A stretch of 49,358 nt of DNA from JBEBXQ01 sp040391535 (GTDB lineage Bacteria > Bacteroidota > Bacteroidia > Cytophagales > Spirosomataceae). Position 1 is the first letter of the stretch. Each line of letters opens with the position of its first letter. Positions 1 to 8,472 of this stretch are shown in pieces. Below the pieces are notes generated by a model. That model saw nothing but the letters and a program-made list of their open reading frames with translations, was not told the DNA's origin and did no database searches. The DNA lies in the NCBI GenBank assembly GCA_040391535.1, contig JBEBXQ010000016.1, positions 1-49,358 of the forward strand, written 5' to 3'. Both the position numbers and the translations under genes were made by a program.

Positions 1-2
1 TA

Positions 3-776
3 CGGTTTGTCCTGGCTCTGATTTTATTTATCCTGATCACAGCCATGGCGACAACCTATAAACGTATTCCCACAGACACTTTTGAAGGCATGTTCAAGGG
101 CCGTTACCGGATGTACTCAATGATGTCATTGCTGGCTATTTATCTGGGGGCAATTCAGACCATCCGGTTTCCGGCAAAAGCAATTTTCCTCACAATTGCA
201 CTGCCGTTTGCAATAGGCCTCAACAGTATCATTGTTTTTTATAATATCGCAGATATCATCAATAACCGACGGATGGCTGTCGTTCAGGAATTTAATTCCA
301 GATATAACGCAGACTGGCTGGGACTGGCGATGTTTGACATGGATCAGGCCCATTTTGAAGCGATAAGGGCTTATTACCAGTCGGAAGATCCGCTGGCCAA
401 GGGTTGGGATCCTCGTATTCAAAACGCTTCTCTGCCCTGTGAAGGCCAATACCCGATCAATGCCCCCTTTACCACTGCTGATGGAAATCTTTATATCAGG
501 TCAGACAATGAAAGTGCTCAGCCTGTTCATAATTATTCGGAAGGTTCCTATATCCTGATGAAATCGGCGGAGCATACCTACCTTTCATCTCCGCATCAAA
601 GCAGAACCTCTGTCAGAAAATTCCTTTCCACATTCAATTATCTGCAGCCGGTTATTACGGGTGTTTTCCATCAGGCAACCATCCAACCCGGCACGTATCA
701 GATTTATGTACTTGAACACCGGGACGGACAGAATAAATTATATTGCACAGGAAAAATATGGGTTGAGAATGACTGA
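3..776 (+). CDS. C-terminal part of a polytopic membrane protein (5' end outside window)
   Basis: The frame is open to the window edge, and bases 3-44 encode a hydrophobic stretch (FVLALILFILITAMA) upstream of the first ATG at 45. The gene therefore begins outside the window and the ATG at 45 is probably internal. Two more hydrophobic segments follow, around MSLLAIYLGAIQTI and FLTIALPFAIGLNSIIVFY, and then a soluble tail of about 170 residues. The tail has no motif I recognise; it ends in a beta-rich segment (PGTYQIYVLEHRDGQNKLYC). The stop overlaps the start of the PnuC-type gene by 8 bp, so the two are probably translated together. A role beside a vitamin transporter is possible but not shown. 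The family is unknown to me. Confidence 0.7.
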   Translation, partial: RFVLALILFILITAMATTYKRIPTDTFEGMFKGRYRMYSMMSLLAIYLGAIQTIRFPAKAIFLTIALPFAIGLNSIIVFYNIADIINNRRMAVVQEFNSRYNADWLGLAMFDMDQAHFEAIRAYYQSEDPLAKGWDPRIQNASLPCEGQYPINAPFTTADGNLYIRSDNESAQPVHNYSEGSYILMKSAEHTYLSSPHQSRTSVRKFLSTFNYLQPVITGVFHQATIQPGTYQIYVLEHRDGQNKLYCTGKIWVEND

Positions 777-1395
777 ATTTTTCCAATTGCTGAACAACCC
801 CGTATCGCTGGCGGGTCTACCGACAACCCTGCTCGAAATACTTGGTTTTCTGACCGGTGCAATCTGTGTATGGCTGAATACAAGACAGAATGTATGGGGA
901 TGGTGCTTCGGAATTATCAATGCTATCTTATATGCTGCTGTTTTCTGGCAGGCAAAGTTATATGCCGACGTTACTTTACAGGGCTATTTTTTTATAACCA
1001 GTATTTATGGTATTTACATGTGGCTTTACGGAGGAAACAATCATCATCCATTGAACGTTAGTCTTACACCTGCCGGATTCTATAAATGGTTTATCCTGAT
1101 TTTTATTTTCACCACTTTTCTTTGGGGCTACATCCTGAACAATTATACCGATGCCAGTATGAGCTATCTTGACAGCGGGCTGACCGTTGCCAGTCTGCTG
1201 GGACAGTGGATGCTGGCAAGAAAATATCTGGAAAACTGGCTTCTGTGGATTGTCGCTGATTTTTGCTACATGGGTATGTTTGCTTACAAAGGGCTGTACC
1301 TGACGTCCATTCTGTATTTTGTCTTTCTGATTCTGGCTACGATGGGTTATCTTTCGTGGAGAAAAGACTACCGCAAGACCCTTAGAGCTGATTAA
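769..1395 (+). CDS. pnuC: PnuC-family vitamin (nicotinamide riboside or thiamine) transporter
   Basis: This is a small inner-membrane facilitator of about 208 residues with seven or so hydrophobic helices, the usual PnuC length. Family features are visible: a W-rich segment WGWCFGIINAILYAAVFW followed by KLYADVTLQGYF and YGIYMW, and near the C-terminus ENWLLWIVADFCYMG with YKGLYLTSILYF. PnuC proteins move nicotinamide riboside, and related PnuT proteins move thiamine; the sequence alone does not tell me which this is. The ATG at 769 is chosen because it overlaps the upstream stop (translational coupling) and fits the family N-terminus. An in-frame start at 661 would add an unrelated 36-residue extension inside the upstream gene. 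The 3' end overlaps the convergent nuoN by 14 bp. Confidence 0.85.
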   Translation: MTEFFQLLNNPVSLAGLPTTLLEILGFLTGAICVWLNTRQNVWGWCFGIINAILYAAVFWQAKLYADVTLQGYFFITSIYGIYMWLYGGNNHHPLNVSLTPAGFYKWFILIFIFTTFLWGYILNNYTDASMSYLDSGLTVASLLGQWMLARKYLENWLLWIVADFCYMGMFAYKGLYLTSILYFVFLILATMGYLSWRKDYRKTLRAD

Positions 1396-2839
1396 TACAG
1401 TCAAGTAAAACAGAGGGTCTGAAAAACAAAAACAATATCATTGCTGCCAGTATTGCAGCCAGCCAGTGATGAATACCCGGTGCCAGCTTTACAGAAGGAT
1501 TTTCCGGGCGCTCTTTGAAAAACAACTGATATGGAATTTTAAGATAATAGGCCAAAGCAATGGCTGCATTCAGAATCCCGCCGATCATCAGTATCAGCTG
1601 CCAGTTTAGTCCGGTTTCCTGGAAACTCCCCCAAAGCGAAGAAAAAATAAGCCATTTGGCCGTAAAGCCAACAGTCGGAGGTAAACCGGCCAGAGCAATC
1701 ATCATCAATGTCAGGGATATACCCGTTAACGGATATACCCGCCCGTTTCCTGCATAATCACTGATAACGGTTTCGGACCGTGGTTGTAAAACATCAATTG
1801 TGAAAAACACGGCCATGTTAATCAGTACATAAGCCGTTGTATAAAAAACCGCAGACTCAAACCCCTGCTGATTATAGGCCACCACACCCACCAGCAGGTA
1901 CCCTGCCTGAGAAATAGTGGAATAAGCCAGTAATCTTCTCGCATTGTTTTGCCAGAGCGCACCCGCATTTCCCATGGTCATGCTTACTAAAGCTACCCCT
2001 CCCAGCAATAAAAGTAAGTCGTGCGGCAATACACTTACCAACCTCATCATCACCAGAATTACTGCAGCCTTGGGCGCTACCGAAAGAAAAGAAACCAGTG
2101 GTGTAGGAGTAGATTCATATACGTCCGGTGTCCAGAGATGAAAAGGCACCAGGGAGAGTTTAAACAACAGACCTCCTATCATCATCAGCAAAGCCACATT
2201 ATAGACAAGGGGTGCATTAAACGATAAAATTTCACCCAGCTGCGTATCCAGAATAGAAAAACTTCCCGACAGACCATAGATCAACGAAATGCCGTAAAGC
2301 ATTATAGCCGAGCTCACCGCTCCGAATAACAGATATTTCATGCCCCCTTCCGCTGATTTCTTCCCGGGAGCGATGGCCACAAACATATAGGAACAGAATG
2401 ATACCAGTTCTACTGAAAGATAAATCAGCAGAAAATGAGTAGACATGGTCAGAAAATACAGCCCCACTACGGTAACCAGCAACAACACGTTAATCTCCGG
2501 AGGAAATTTATACTTCATTACCCGGATATGTACCAAAGTGAAGAACCAGGCAACGGTAATGAGAATTTTAAAGAAAACGGCTTTCTGATCCAGAAACAAC
2601 ATACCTCCAAACAAAGGCTGACCGGCTGTATGCCACTGATTCAGAAGGAAAATCATCAAAGGCAATACACTCATCATAAGCGCCGTATGTAAAATACGAC
2701 CGGCCTGTTCAATTCCCTTTATACGCGTAACAAGCAGCTCTGCAACCAGATAAACCAAAAATAATATCACCAGAAATAGTTCCGGTCCTAATAAAAGGAG
2801 GTTTCCCTGAATGTTCCTAAGTTGCTCGTAAAGACCCAA
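1382..2839 (-). CDS. nuoN: NADH-quinone oxidoreductase subunit N (complex I)
   Basis: This is an antiporter-like membrane subunit of respiratory complex I, 485 residues with about 14 helices, as expected for NuoN. Family features include LLLIYLSVELVSFCSYMFVA (conserved Glu in a helix), the lysine/proline-rich KLSLVPFHLWTPDVYESTPTP, and AYSTISQAGYLLVG. The start codon is TTG at 2839. An in-frame TAA lies just upstream and the next in-frame ATG would remove the first helix, so TTG is the best start. The upstream neighbour is divergent, so nuoN here does not directly follow other nuo genes and seems to have its own promoter. The 3' end overlaps pnuC by 14 bp tail to tail, without a visible terminator between them. 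Confidence 0.93.
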   Translation of the reverse strand: MGLYEQLRNIQGNLLLLGPELFLVILFLVYLVAELLVTRIKGIEQAGRILHTALMMSVLPLMIFLLNQWHTAGQPLFGGMLFLDQKAVFFKILITVAWFFTLVHIRVMKYKFPPEINVLLLVTVVGLYFLTMSTHFLLIYLSVELVSFCSYMFVAIAPGKKSAEGGMKYLLFGAVSSAIMLYGISLIYGLSGSFSILDTQLGEILSFNAPLVYNVALLMMIGGLLFKLSLVPFHLWTPDVYESTPTPLVSFLSVAPKAAVILVMMRLVSVLPHDLLLLLGGVALVSMTMGNAGALWQNNARRLLAYSTISQAGYLLVGVVAYNQQGFESAVFYTTAYVLINMAVFFTIDVLQPRSETVISDYAGNGRVYPLTGISLTLMMIALAGLPPTVGFTAKWLIFSSLWGSFQETGLNWQLILMIGGILNAAIALAYYLKIPYQLFFKERPENPSVKLAPGIHHWLAAILAAMILFLFFRPSVLLDCINQL

Positions 2840-2862
2840 TTTTTATTTGATAATGTTTATCG

Positions 2863-2870
2863 CAAAAATA
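2863..2870 (-). promoter_or_regulatory. Candidate promoter -7 box for nuoN
   Basis: Read on the minus strand the bases are TATTTTTG, a full match to the Bacteroidota -7 consensus TAnnTTTG. It lies 24 bp before the nuoN TTG start. I see no good TTTG -33 box at the expected distance, so only the -7 element is supported. Confidence 0.45.
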
Positions 2871-3018
2871 GAGAACGAAATTCCTAATTCCATTTTTTCG
2901 GTCAATTTCATAACTTGTTTTTCCTTTTTGAAGTTATATATCATATTTATGTGCAGTTTTTTCAAATATTATGGCCTGTTTTGCATCAGCATCACGGGTT
3001 TATTACATACCTGAATTT

Positions 3019-3687
3019 ATGAAACAGCTTTTTTTAATATGGGCAATGGGAATAAGCATATCCAGTGCATGTGCTCAGTTCCATGATAAATTGCAAGGCA
3101 AGCCTTATGATACAGAAGCAAATAATGTAACAGAAGGGAGTCCGCTTTTCCCCGAAGGTTGGTATAAGGGGGTAATTACGCTAAAATCAGGAGAAATATT
3201 GGATGGTATTCCAATAAGGTACGATAAGGTAAATGACAGGCTTTTATATGAAGAAGAAGGGCAGTTCTATACTGCAGGGCCGGAAGTAATCCAATTTCAT
3301 ATTCCCAGTGACAATGCTTTGTATGACTTCAAAAAGGGTTATCCTAAAACAGGTAAGCTAACCGATCAGGCATTTTATGAAGTACTCCACGATGGTACAA
3401 CCAAGCTGCTGAAAAGGCGCAGTTCTGTTATCAGTGAAGAAAAAGGAGAGAATGACACCGTCTCGCGGAAGGCTGAAGATGCGCAGCAATATTATGTATT
3501 GAAAGATAAAAAAATGACCGTGCTGAAAGAGCCTTTTGAACAGACATTGCTAAACCTGCTTGCCGATAAGAAAGCGCTGATGAAAATGGTCATTACAGAA
3601 CAGCAGCTTGAATTTAATGAAGATATTGACATTGTCACACTGCTCGAAGAATACGATGCCTACAAGGCTGGCTCACCAGGCCACTGA
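3019..3687 (+). CDS. Exported protein of unknown function
   Basis: The reading frame opens at 2971, but ATG 3019 gives a clean signal peptide (MKQLFLIWAMGISISSACAQ, cut after the final AQ), so this start is preferred. The mature part is about 200 residues, charged and soluble, with a segment suggesting a beta-rich fold (GWYKGVITLKSGEILDGIPI, then LLYEEEGQFYTAGPEVIQF). It lacks a lipobox and membrane helices, so it is probably periplasmic or secreted. It stands alone between divergent nuoN and the convergent acyl-CoA dehydrogenase. I do not recognise the family and assign no function. Confidence 0.7.
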   Translation: MKQLFLIWAMGISISSACAQFHDKLQGKPYDTEANNVTEGSPLFPEGWYKGVITLKSGEILDGIPIRYDKVNDRLLYEEEGQFYTAGPEVIQFHIPSDNALYDFKKGYPKTGKLTDQAFYEVLHDGTTKLLKRRSSVISEEKGENDTVSRKAEDAQQYYVLKDKKMTVLKEPFEQTLLNLLADKKALMKMVITEQQLEFNEDIDIVTLLEEYDAYKAGSPGH

Positions 3688-3690
3688 AAA

Positions 3691-3732
3691 AAGAAGAGGG
3701 CAGCATCTGAAAAACTCAGGCCACCCTCTTCT
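3691..3732 (-). terminator. Intrinsic terminator of the acyl-CoA dehydrogenase gene
   Basis: Arms AGAAGAGGG (3692-3700) and CCCTCTTCT (3724-3732) pair perfectly. On the minus strand the hairpin is followed by a run of T (complement of the A run at about 3687-3692), fitting termination of the minus-strand gene ending at 3754. It also sits right after the stop of the plus-strand gene and may serve both. Confidence 0.7.
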
Positions 3733-3753
3733 ACTCCCTAACCCATTCCCTGC

Positions 3754-5565
3754 TTATAAAGCATACTTATTCTCCTGTATCAGTGAATCAGCAATATTCC
3801 GCCGGATATTTTTCAGATTTACCGGATCAATCTTCGTAAACCGTTTCAATCCCAGTAACATTACCCTCAGCTCATCGCCTTCAGCAAAACCGGTAATGGC
3901 ATAGCGTCCTGAAAGCTGTACTTTCTCCACAGCTTCATGAAGGTATGCAATGGCCATTTCCCTCTGTAAAGCAGCCTCTCCACCCTGGTCTGTAAGCTTT
4001 TCTGCCCGTAGCAGGGTCGACTCCGCCACATAGGTTTCAATTGCCATGTCGGCAATGCTCATCACAATTTCCTGTTCCTCAGAAAGCTTCATCATCAGTT
4101 TCTGAGCAGCCGCGCCGGCCACCATAAGAATGGCTTTCTTAAGATTTCTTAGAACTTTCTTTTCCTTTACAAAAACGCCATCCCCGTCGTCCTGTCCGAA
4201 ATCAGGAACTGACATAATCTCTTTGGAAACCGCCATAGCCGGCCCCATAATATCCAGCTGTCCTTTCATAGCTCTTTTCATCACCATATCCACAACCAAC
4301 AGCCGGTTGATTTCATTTGTACCTTCAAAAATCCGGTTGATACGGCTGTCACGATAAGCCCGGTCCATGGGCGCCTCAGCAGAAAAACCCATTCCTCCAT
4401 AAACCTGTACGCCCTCATCGACCACATAATCAAGTGTTTCTGATCCATGTACTTTCAGAATAGCACACTCAATGGCAAATTCTTCCAGTGCTTTCAGTTT
4501 GGCCTGAGCGTCATCCATACCCTGCGATTTAAAATCACGGATCAGGTCATCAATATTTTGTCCGGCCCGGTAGCTGGCCGATTCAGTCACAAATATCTTA
4601 ATGGCCATCTCCGCCAGCTTGTGTTTAATGGCACCGAAACTACTGATGGCCACCCCAAACTGCTTTCTTTCATTCGCATAATTAATGGCCTCATTGAGCA
4701 CTTGTTTGGCCCCTCCCAGAGCGGCCGCGGCCAGTTTTATACGTCCTACGTTTAAAATATTAACCGCTATTTTAAACCCGTTTCCCCTTTCAGAAAGCTG
4801 GTTCTCCAGCGGCACCATACAATTGTTAAAGAAAATCTGACGTGTATCAGATCCTTTAATACCCATTTTATGCTCCGGAGCATTCATGGTAATTCCTCCG
4901 AAAGCCTTTTCAACAATAAAAGCAGTCATATTTTTATCAGTCTGACCGCTTTCATCTTCTATTTTAGCAAAAACGATAAAAATATCAGCAAAACCCCCAT
5001 TGGTTATCCACATCTTCTGACCGTTGATAACATAGTGTTTTCCATCAGCCGATAACCTTGCTTTGGTTTTTCCGGAATTGGCATCAGAGCCTGAGTCCGG
5101 TTCTGTCAGACAGTAAGCCGACTTCCACTCACCTGTGGCCAGCTTAGGTAAATATTTCTTCTTTTGCTCTTCGTTACCATAATAAACCACAGGTAATGTA
5201 CCTATTCCGGTATGGGCCGATAAGGCTACGGAAAATGAATGGCCGGCCCCTGTACATTCAGCAACAAGCATGGAGGTATTAAAATCCATTCCAAATCCGC
5301 CGTACTCTTCCGGAACCGCCGTCCCGACCAGCCCCAGCTCACCGGCCTTATCCATGAGAGATGCCATCAGATCCGGTGACCCGGCTGCATCTATCTCTTC
5401 CAGTATAGGTGTAATTTCAGTCCTGATAAAATCACGACAGGTAGCTGCAATCATTTGCTGTTCTTCAGAAAACTCTTCCGGAATAAAAATATGTGCTGCT
5501 TCGGTTTCTTTAATGAGGAATTCTCCGCCCTTTAGCGAAGCTGAACCTGCCTGAACTTCTGCCAT
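3754..5565 (-). CDS. Acyl-CoA dehydrogenase, long (VLCAD/ACAD9-like) form
   Basis: This FAD enzyme makes the first double bond in fatty acyl-CoA beta-oxidation in the cytoplasm. At 603 residues it is longer than the usual ~380-residue enzymes and, like VLCAD/ACAD9, has an extra C-terminal region after about residue 435. The conserved blocks are in order: N-terminal helices (residues 35-130), YCLTEPDSGSDA (151-162), MWITNGGFADIF (185-196), ERKQFG (299-304), YGGMGFS (389-395) and FEGTNEINR (413-421). Glu414 of the last block is the expected catalytic base. ATG 5565 is the first start. A twin palindromic operator lies just upstream and a terminator downstream, so the gene is probably a single-gene unit under fatty-acid-type control. 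Chain-length preference cannot be read from the sequence. Confidence 0.93.
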   Translation of the reverse strand: MAEVQAGSASLKGGEFLIKETEAAHIFIPEEFSEEQQMIAATCRDFIRTEITPILEEIDAAGSPDLMASLMDKAGELGLVGTAVPEEYGGFGMDFNTSMLVAECTGAGHSFSVALSAHTGIGTLPVVYYGNEEQKKKYLPKLATGEWKSAYCLTEPDSGSDANSGKTKARLSADGKHYVINGQKMWITNGGFADIFIVFAKIEDESGQTDKNMTAFIVEKAFGGITMNAPEHKMGIKGSDTRQIFFNNCMVPLENQLSERGNGFKIAVNILNVGRIKLAAAALGGAKQVLNEAINYANERKQFGVAISSFGAIKHKLAEMAIKIFVTESASYRAGQNIDDLIRDFKSQGMDDAQAKLKALEEFAIECAILKVHGSETLDYVVDEGVQVYGGMGFSAEAPMDRAYRDSRINRIFEGTNEINRLLVVDMVMKRAMKGQLDIMGPAMAVSKEIMSVPDFGQDDGDGVFVKEKKVLRNLKKAILMVAGAAAQKLMMKLSEEQEIVMSIADMAIETYVAESTLLRAEKLTDQGGEAALQREMAIAYLHEAVEKVQLSGRYAITGFAEGDELRVMLLGLKRFTKIDPVNLKNIRRNIADSLIQENKYAL

Positions 5566-5612
5566 AACTGTAATATAATTTAGGTGTTTGCTAATTACAA
5601 TAACTTTAATTA

Positions 5613-5680
5613 ATATTATGCACGCATACTACTTATCTAAACAAAGATATATAAAACCCATATATTATGCAAGCATACTA
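5613..5680 (-). promoter_or_regulatory. Duplicated palindromic operator upstream of the acyl-CoA dehydrogenase
   Basis: Two 19-bp copies (5613-5631 and 5662-5680) differ at one base. Each contains the inverted repeat TATGC-N2-GCATA (5617-5628 and 5666-5677). Their centres are 49 bp apart, 57 and 106 bp before the start codon. The pattern fits a dimeric repressor of the TetR or MarR type; which protein binds is unknown. Confidence 0.65.
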
Positions 5681-6004
5681 TTTGTGGTTTTATGGGTTAA
5701 GGGTACAGATAAACTTCAAACAGATTTCACATTATCAGTACAATAAAGAGCAACTACGGTTAAAACTAACGGCCGGCCCAGGCAAGTAATATTAAGCGAA
5801 AACACTACATCATATTTATAATCAATTCATTATAGCAATACAAGATACCCTGGAAATAAAATTATTATATAAAGTGAAATAATTCTGTGACCTAAACAGC
5901 ATCATTGCGTATCAATAGGGCAAAAGAGATTAACAGTAACGCCGGCATATATATCGCATCAACAACTAAAAACCATTTTTTGATTTGAAACTATACACAC
6001 TTGA

Positions 6005-6137
6005 TTGAATAATTAAAAAGAAGAGTATTATCATTCACACCATTTATTCGTTAGTTTCCACACCAATTGTTTAAAATTTAATACTACACAAAACTCTTCT
6101 ATACTGAACCGGAAGCTTTTAGTTTCCGGTTTTTTTA
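6005..6137 (+). ncRNA. Candidate small structured RNA ending in an intrinsic terminator
   Basis: AGAAGA (6019-6024) can pair with TCTTCT (6095-6100). The directly following GTATTA (6025-6030) can pair with TAATAC (6079-6084), giving a long closing helix with a 10-nt bulge on one side. A strong terminator hairpin follows at once. No protein gene precedes it on this strand, so the transcript that ends here would be non-coding or carry a very small ORF. The 5' end is a guess. No known RNA family was recognised. Confidence 0.35.
6107..6137 (+). terminator. Strong intrinsic terminator without an upstream protein gene
   Basis: The stem is AACCGGAA (6107-6114) with TTCCGGTT (6124-6131), followed by a run of T. 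It is well formed on the plus strand, but the nearest upstream gene is on the minus strand and points away. It therefore implies a separate plus-strand transcript starting somewhere in 5.7-6.1 kb. Confidence 0.7.
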
Positions 6138-6422
6138 TTTTCTAAATCTGCAAAAGCCGTATGAGTCGCTGTCTCTGAATTCCGGCTCACTCTAAACCCG
6201 GGGAGATTGGCTTTAACCTGGTACCCGTTTTATTATTCTTGACGATGTGTAACCCCGGAAGGTATAGTAGTATGTTTATGAAATAGCGCTGTTCTTTATA
6301 CTTCTACCTGATCTGACCGGATTTTTCAGCATTTTACCTGTTAAGAGGCAATTTATATTCCCGCAGAGGTCCGCACCCTCAATTGAACCTGATCCGAAAT
6401 TTTCAAATAAATACGGCCTGAC

Positions 6423-6453
6423 TTGCAAACCATTTAATTAGCCATTATACTTG
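6423..6453 (+). promoter_or_regulatory. Candidate promoter of the hmu operon
   Basis: TTG at 6423-6425, a spacer of 20 bp, then TATACTTG at 6446-6453. This is one base off the Bacteroidota -7 consensus TAnnTTTG, with the expected -33/-7 spacing. Transcription would begin near 6460, leaving a short leader before the hmuT start at 6487. Confidence 0.55.
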
Positions 6454-6459
6454 CATATT

Positions 6460-6478
6460 ATTTTTAATCATTCTAATT
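6460..6478 (+). promoter_or_regulatory. Fur-box-like element at the hmu transcription start
   Basis: The 19-bp element ATTTTTAATCATTCTAATT approximates an inverted repeat of ATTTAGAAT/ATTCTAAAT around one central base. A closely similar 19-bp element (15 of 19 positions identical) lies before the siderophore-type operon at 45323-45341. Placement over the expected start site suits iron-dependent repression. The Fur assignment is inference. Confidence 0.45.
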
Positions 6479-6486
6479 AAATATTA

Positions 6487-7356
6487 TTGGCTTTGAAATC
6501 TCAACTCATCAGAATAGCACCTCTTCTGTCTGCCAGGATAATGGCTGTTTCTCTGACTGTCCTCTGTATGGTCTTTACACTGCTTCCTGCCCCTGCCCAG
6601 GAAAAGATCGTTTCAGTGGATGGCACTATCAGTGAAATTCTGTGCAGAATCGGATTGGAAGATAACATAGTAGGTGTGGACGTAACAAGCACCTATCCGG
6701 CCTCGCTTCAGAAAGTCAGAAAAGTAGGTCACAACCGCTCAATCGGTGCTGAAGGAATTCTTTCCCTGGGTCCGGACATTATCCTGGTCAACGAAAATAC
6801 GGGTGTCAAACCAGAAACAATTGAACAGTTAAAAAGCGCAGGAAAGAAGGTTAAATCTTTCTCTCAGGAATATTCCACAGAAGGAACTAAAAAGCTTATC
6901 AGAGAAGTAAGTCAGTTTTTCAACCGTGCTGCGGAAGGAGAAAAAGTCGTTCAGGAACTGGAACAGGATCTTCGGGGTATTCCCGCTGCTTCCGCACCGA
7001 AAAAAATCCTTTTTGTGTATGCGCGCGGCACAGGTACGATGATGGTTGCCGGAGAAAATACTTCTGTAGATAAAATAATCGGGCTTTCGGGGAATAAAAA
7101 TGCGGTAACCGGTTTTAAGGACTTTAAACCTCTGACTACGGAAGCGCTTGTAGCAGCCAATCCTGATGCCATACTGTTGTTCAACAGCGGGCTGGAAAGT
7201 ATTTCCGGTGTAGAAGGTATTCTGAAGGTGCCCGGCGTAGCCATGACAAATGCCGGGAAAAACCGGAAAATCATTGCAATGGATGGCCTTTATCTGACTG
7301 GTTTCGGGCCACGTGTAGGAAAAGCAATAGCAGAGCTGGCAGAAAAATCAAAATAA
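6487..7356 (+). CDS. hmuT: Periplasmic heme-binding protein of an ABC importer
   Basis: This is the substrate-binding component that carries heme across the periplasm to HmuUV. It has 289 residues and the helical-backbone binding-protein fold of iron/cobalamin/heme importers. Family features include IVSVDGTISEILCRIGLEDN, the STYPASLQKVRKVGHNR segment typical of heme-type binders, and AEGILSLGPDIILVNE. The signal peptide is ARIMAVSLTVLCMVFTLLPA ending at PAQ. The start is uncertain: TTG 6487 gives basic residues before the hydrophobic core and follows an in-frame TAA at 6478, while ATG 6541 leaves a core without positive charge. I therefore keep TTG 6487. No lipobox is seen. Its stop abuts the hmuU start. 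Confidence 0.85.
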   Translation: MALKSQLIRIAPLLSARIMAVSLTVLCMVFTLLPAPAQEKIVSVDGTISEILCRIGLEDNIVGVDVTSTYPASLQKVRKVGHNRSIGAEGILSLGPDIILVNENTGVKPETIEQLKSAGKKVKSFSQEYSTEGTKKLIREVSQFFNRAAEGEKVVQELEQDLRGIPAASAPKKILFVYARGTGTMMVAGENTSVDKIIGLSGNKNAVTGFKDFKPLTTEALVAANPDAILLFNSGLESISGVEGILKVPGVAMTNAGKNRKIIAMDGLYLTGFGPRVGKAIAELAEKSK

Positions 7357-8472
7357 ATGGAAGGAATCAGTTCAACAGCTGCTATTAAACCGGATCGTAA
7401 GACCTATAGTAAGCCTGTTAATTTTCAGGGTGCGCGAAACAAAGGTATTCTGGTCTCTATGGCGTTGTTACTTACTGTTTCAGTGTGTGCGTCATTATGT
7501 GTGGGTGCTTTACCTGTTTCCTTTGGTCAGCTGTTTGGAATTATTGCTGACTGGATGGGTATAAACACAGCATTCACTTATGATGAACAGCAAAAAGTCA
7601 TTATTGAGGCCATCAGGCTACCCCGGGTTTTACTGGGTATGCTTGTAGGTGCCGGGCTTGGTATTTCCGGAGCAGCCCTGCAAGGATTGTTCCGCAATCC
7701 CCTGGCTGATCCCGGGCTGATTGGTATTACTGCAGGTGCTTCATTTTTTGCCGTACTGATCATTGTCTTTCATGCTTCAGTTGTAGCGTTCCTGGGAACA
7801 TCCACCAGCATTTACCTTATTTCCATAGCCTCTTTCGCAGGTGCCATGCTCACTACCTGGATGGTTTATAAGCTTTCGAAGGTCAACGGAAAGGCCCAGA
7901 TAGCAACGATGCTACTGGCCGGAATTGCCATTAATGCCTTTGCAGGTGCTTTTACCGGACTCATGACTTATATAGCCACCGATGAACAGTTGCGAAGCAT
8001 TACTTTCTGGAGCCTGGGCAGCCTTGGCGGCGCCACCTGGACCACCATTCAGACACTTACTCCCTTTATTCTGATCACACTCATTTTCCTGCCCAGAATG
8101 GGAAAAGCACTCAACACACTGGCATTGGGAGAAAATCAGGCTGCACATCTGGGTGTGAACATGAAAAATATGAAACGCCGGGTGATTATTCTTTCCACGC
8201 TTTCCGTAGGTGCATCAGTGGCTGTAGCAGGAAGCATTGGGTTTGTAGGCCTTATTGTTCCGCATATACTCAGAAAGGCTTTTGGCCCCGATCATAAATT
8301 ACTGCTTCCCGGATCGGCCATAGGCGGAGCTGTGGTACTCACATTATCAGATACCTTAGCACGCACAATCGTCGCTCCGGCTGAACTGCCCATCGGCGTT
8401 TTAACCGCATTGCTGGGAACGCCTGTTTTTGTGTATATCCTTATCAAAGAAAAACGAATTTCCCATGATTAA
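7357..8472 (+). CDS. hmuU: Heme ABC transporter permease
   Basis: This FecCD/BtuC-type inner-membrane permease has 371 residues and about ten helices, forming the channel of the heme importer with HmuV as the motor. Family hallmarks are RLPRVLLGMLVGAGLGISGA, FRNPLADPGLIGITAGA, and the C-terminal GFVGLIVPHILRKAFGPDH with a following DTLAR segment. The family normally starts close to the first helix; here a soluble N-terminal extension of about 30 residues precedes the first hydrophobic segment. ATG 7357 follows the hmuT stop directly. The end overlaps hmuV by 8 bp, so HmuT, HmuU and HmuV are one translationally coupled operon. Confidence 0.93.
   Translation: MEGISSTAAIKPDRKTYSKPVNFQGARNKGILVSMALLLTVSVCASLCVGALPVSFGQLFGIIADWMGINTAFTYDEQQKVIIEAIRLPRVLLGMLVGAGLGISGAALQGLFRNPLADPGLIGITAGASFFAVLIIVFHASVVAFLGTSTSIYLISIASFAGAMLTTWMVYKLSKVNGKAQIATMLLAGIAINAFAGAFTGLMTYIATDEQLRSITFWSLGSLGGATWTTIQTLTPFILITLIFLPRMGKALNTLALGENQAAHLGVNMKNMKRRVIILSTLSVGASVAVAGSIGFVGLIVPHILRKAFGPDHKLLLPGSAIGGAVVLTLSDTLARTIVAPAELPIGVLTALLGTPVFVYILIKEKRISHD

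Larger units (their letters stand above)
5681..6486. other. Gene-free stretch between the acyl-CoA dehydrogenase and hmuT
   Basis: No convincing protein gene is present. The stretch holds a candidate small structured RNA with its own terminator (about 6005-6137), and the hmuT promoter with a Fur-box-like element (6423-6478). Between 5681 and about 6000 it is AT-rich and I see nothing else. Between 6138 and 6420 I also see nothing supported. Confidence 0.6.

Noticed and set aside
8429..8464. Longer start for hmuV
   Set aside because: The extra 12 residues come from out-of-frame hmuU coding sequence; the ATG at 8465 overlaps the hmuU stop and matches the ATPase family N-terminus.
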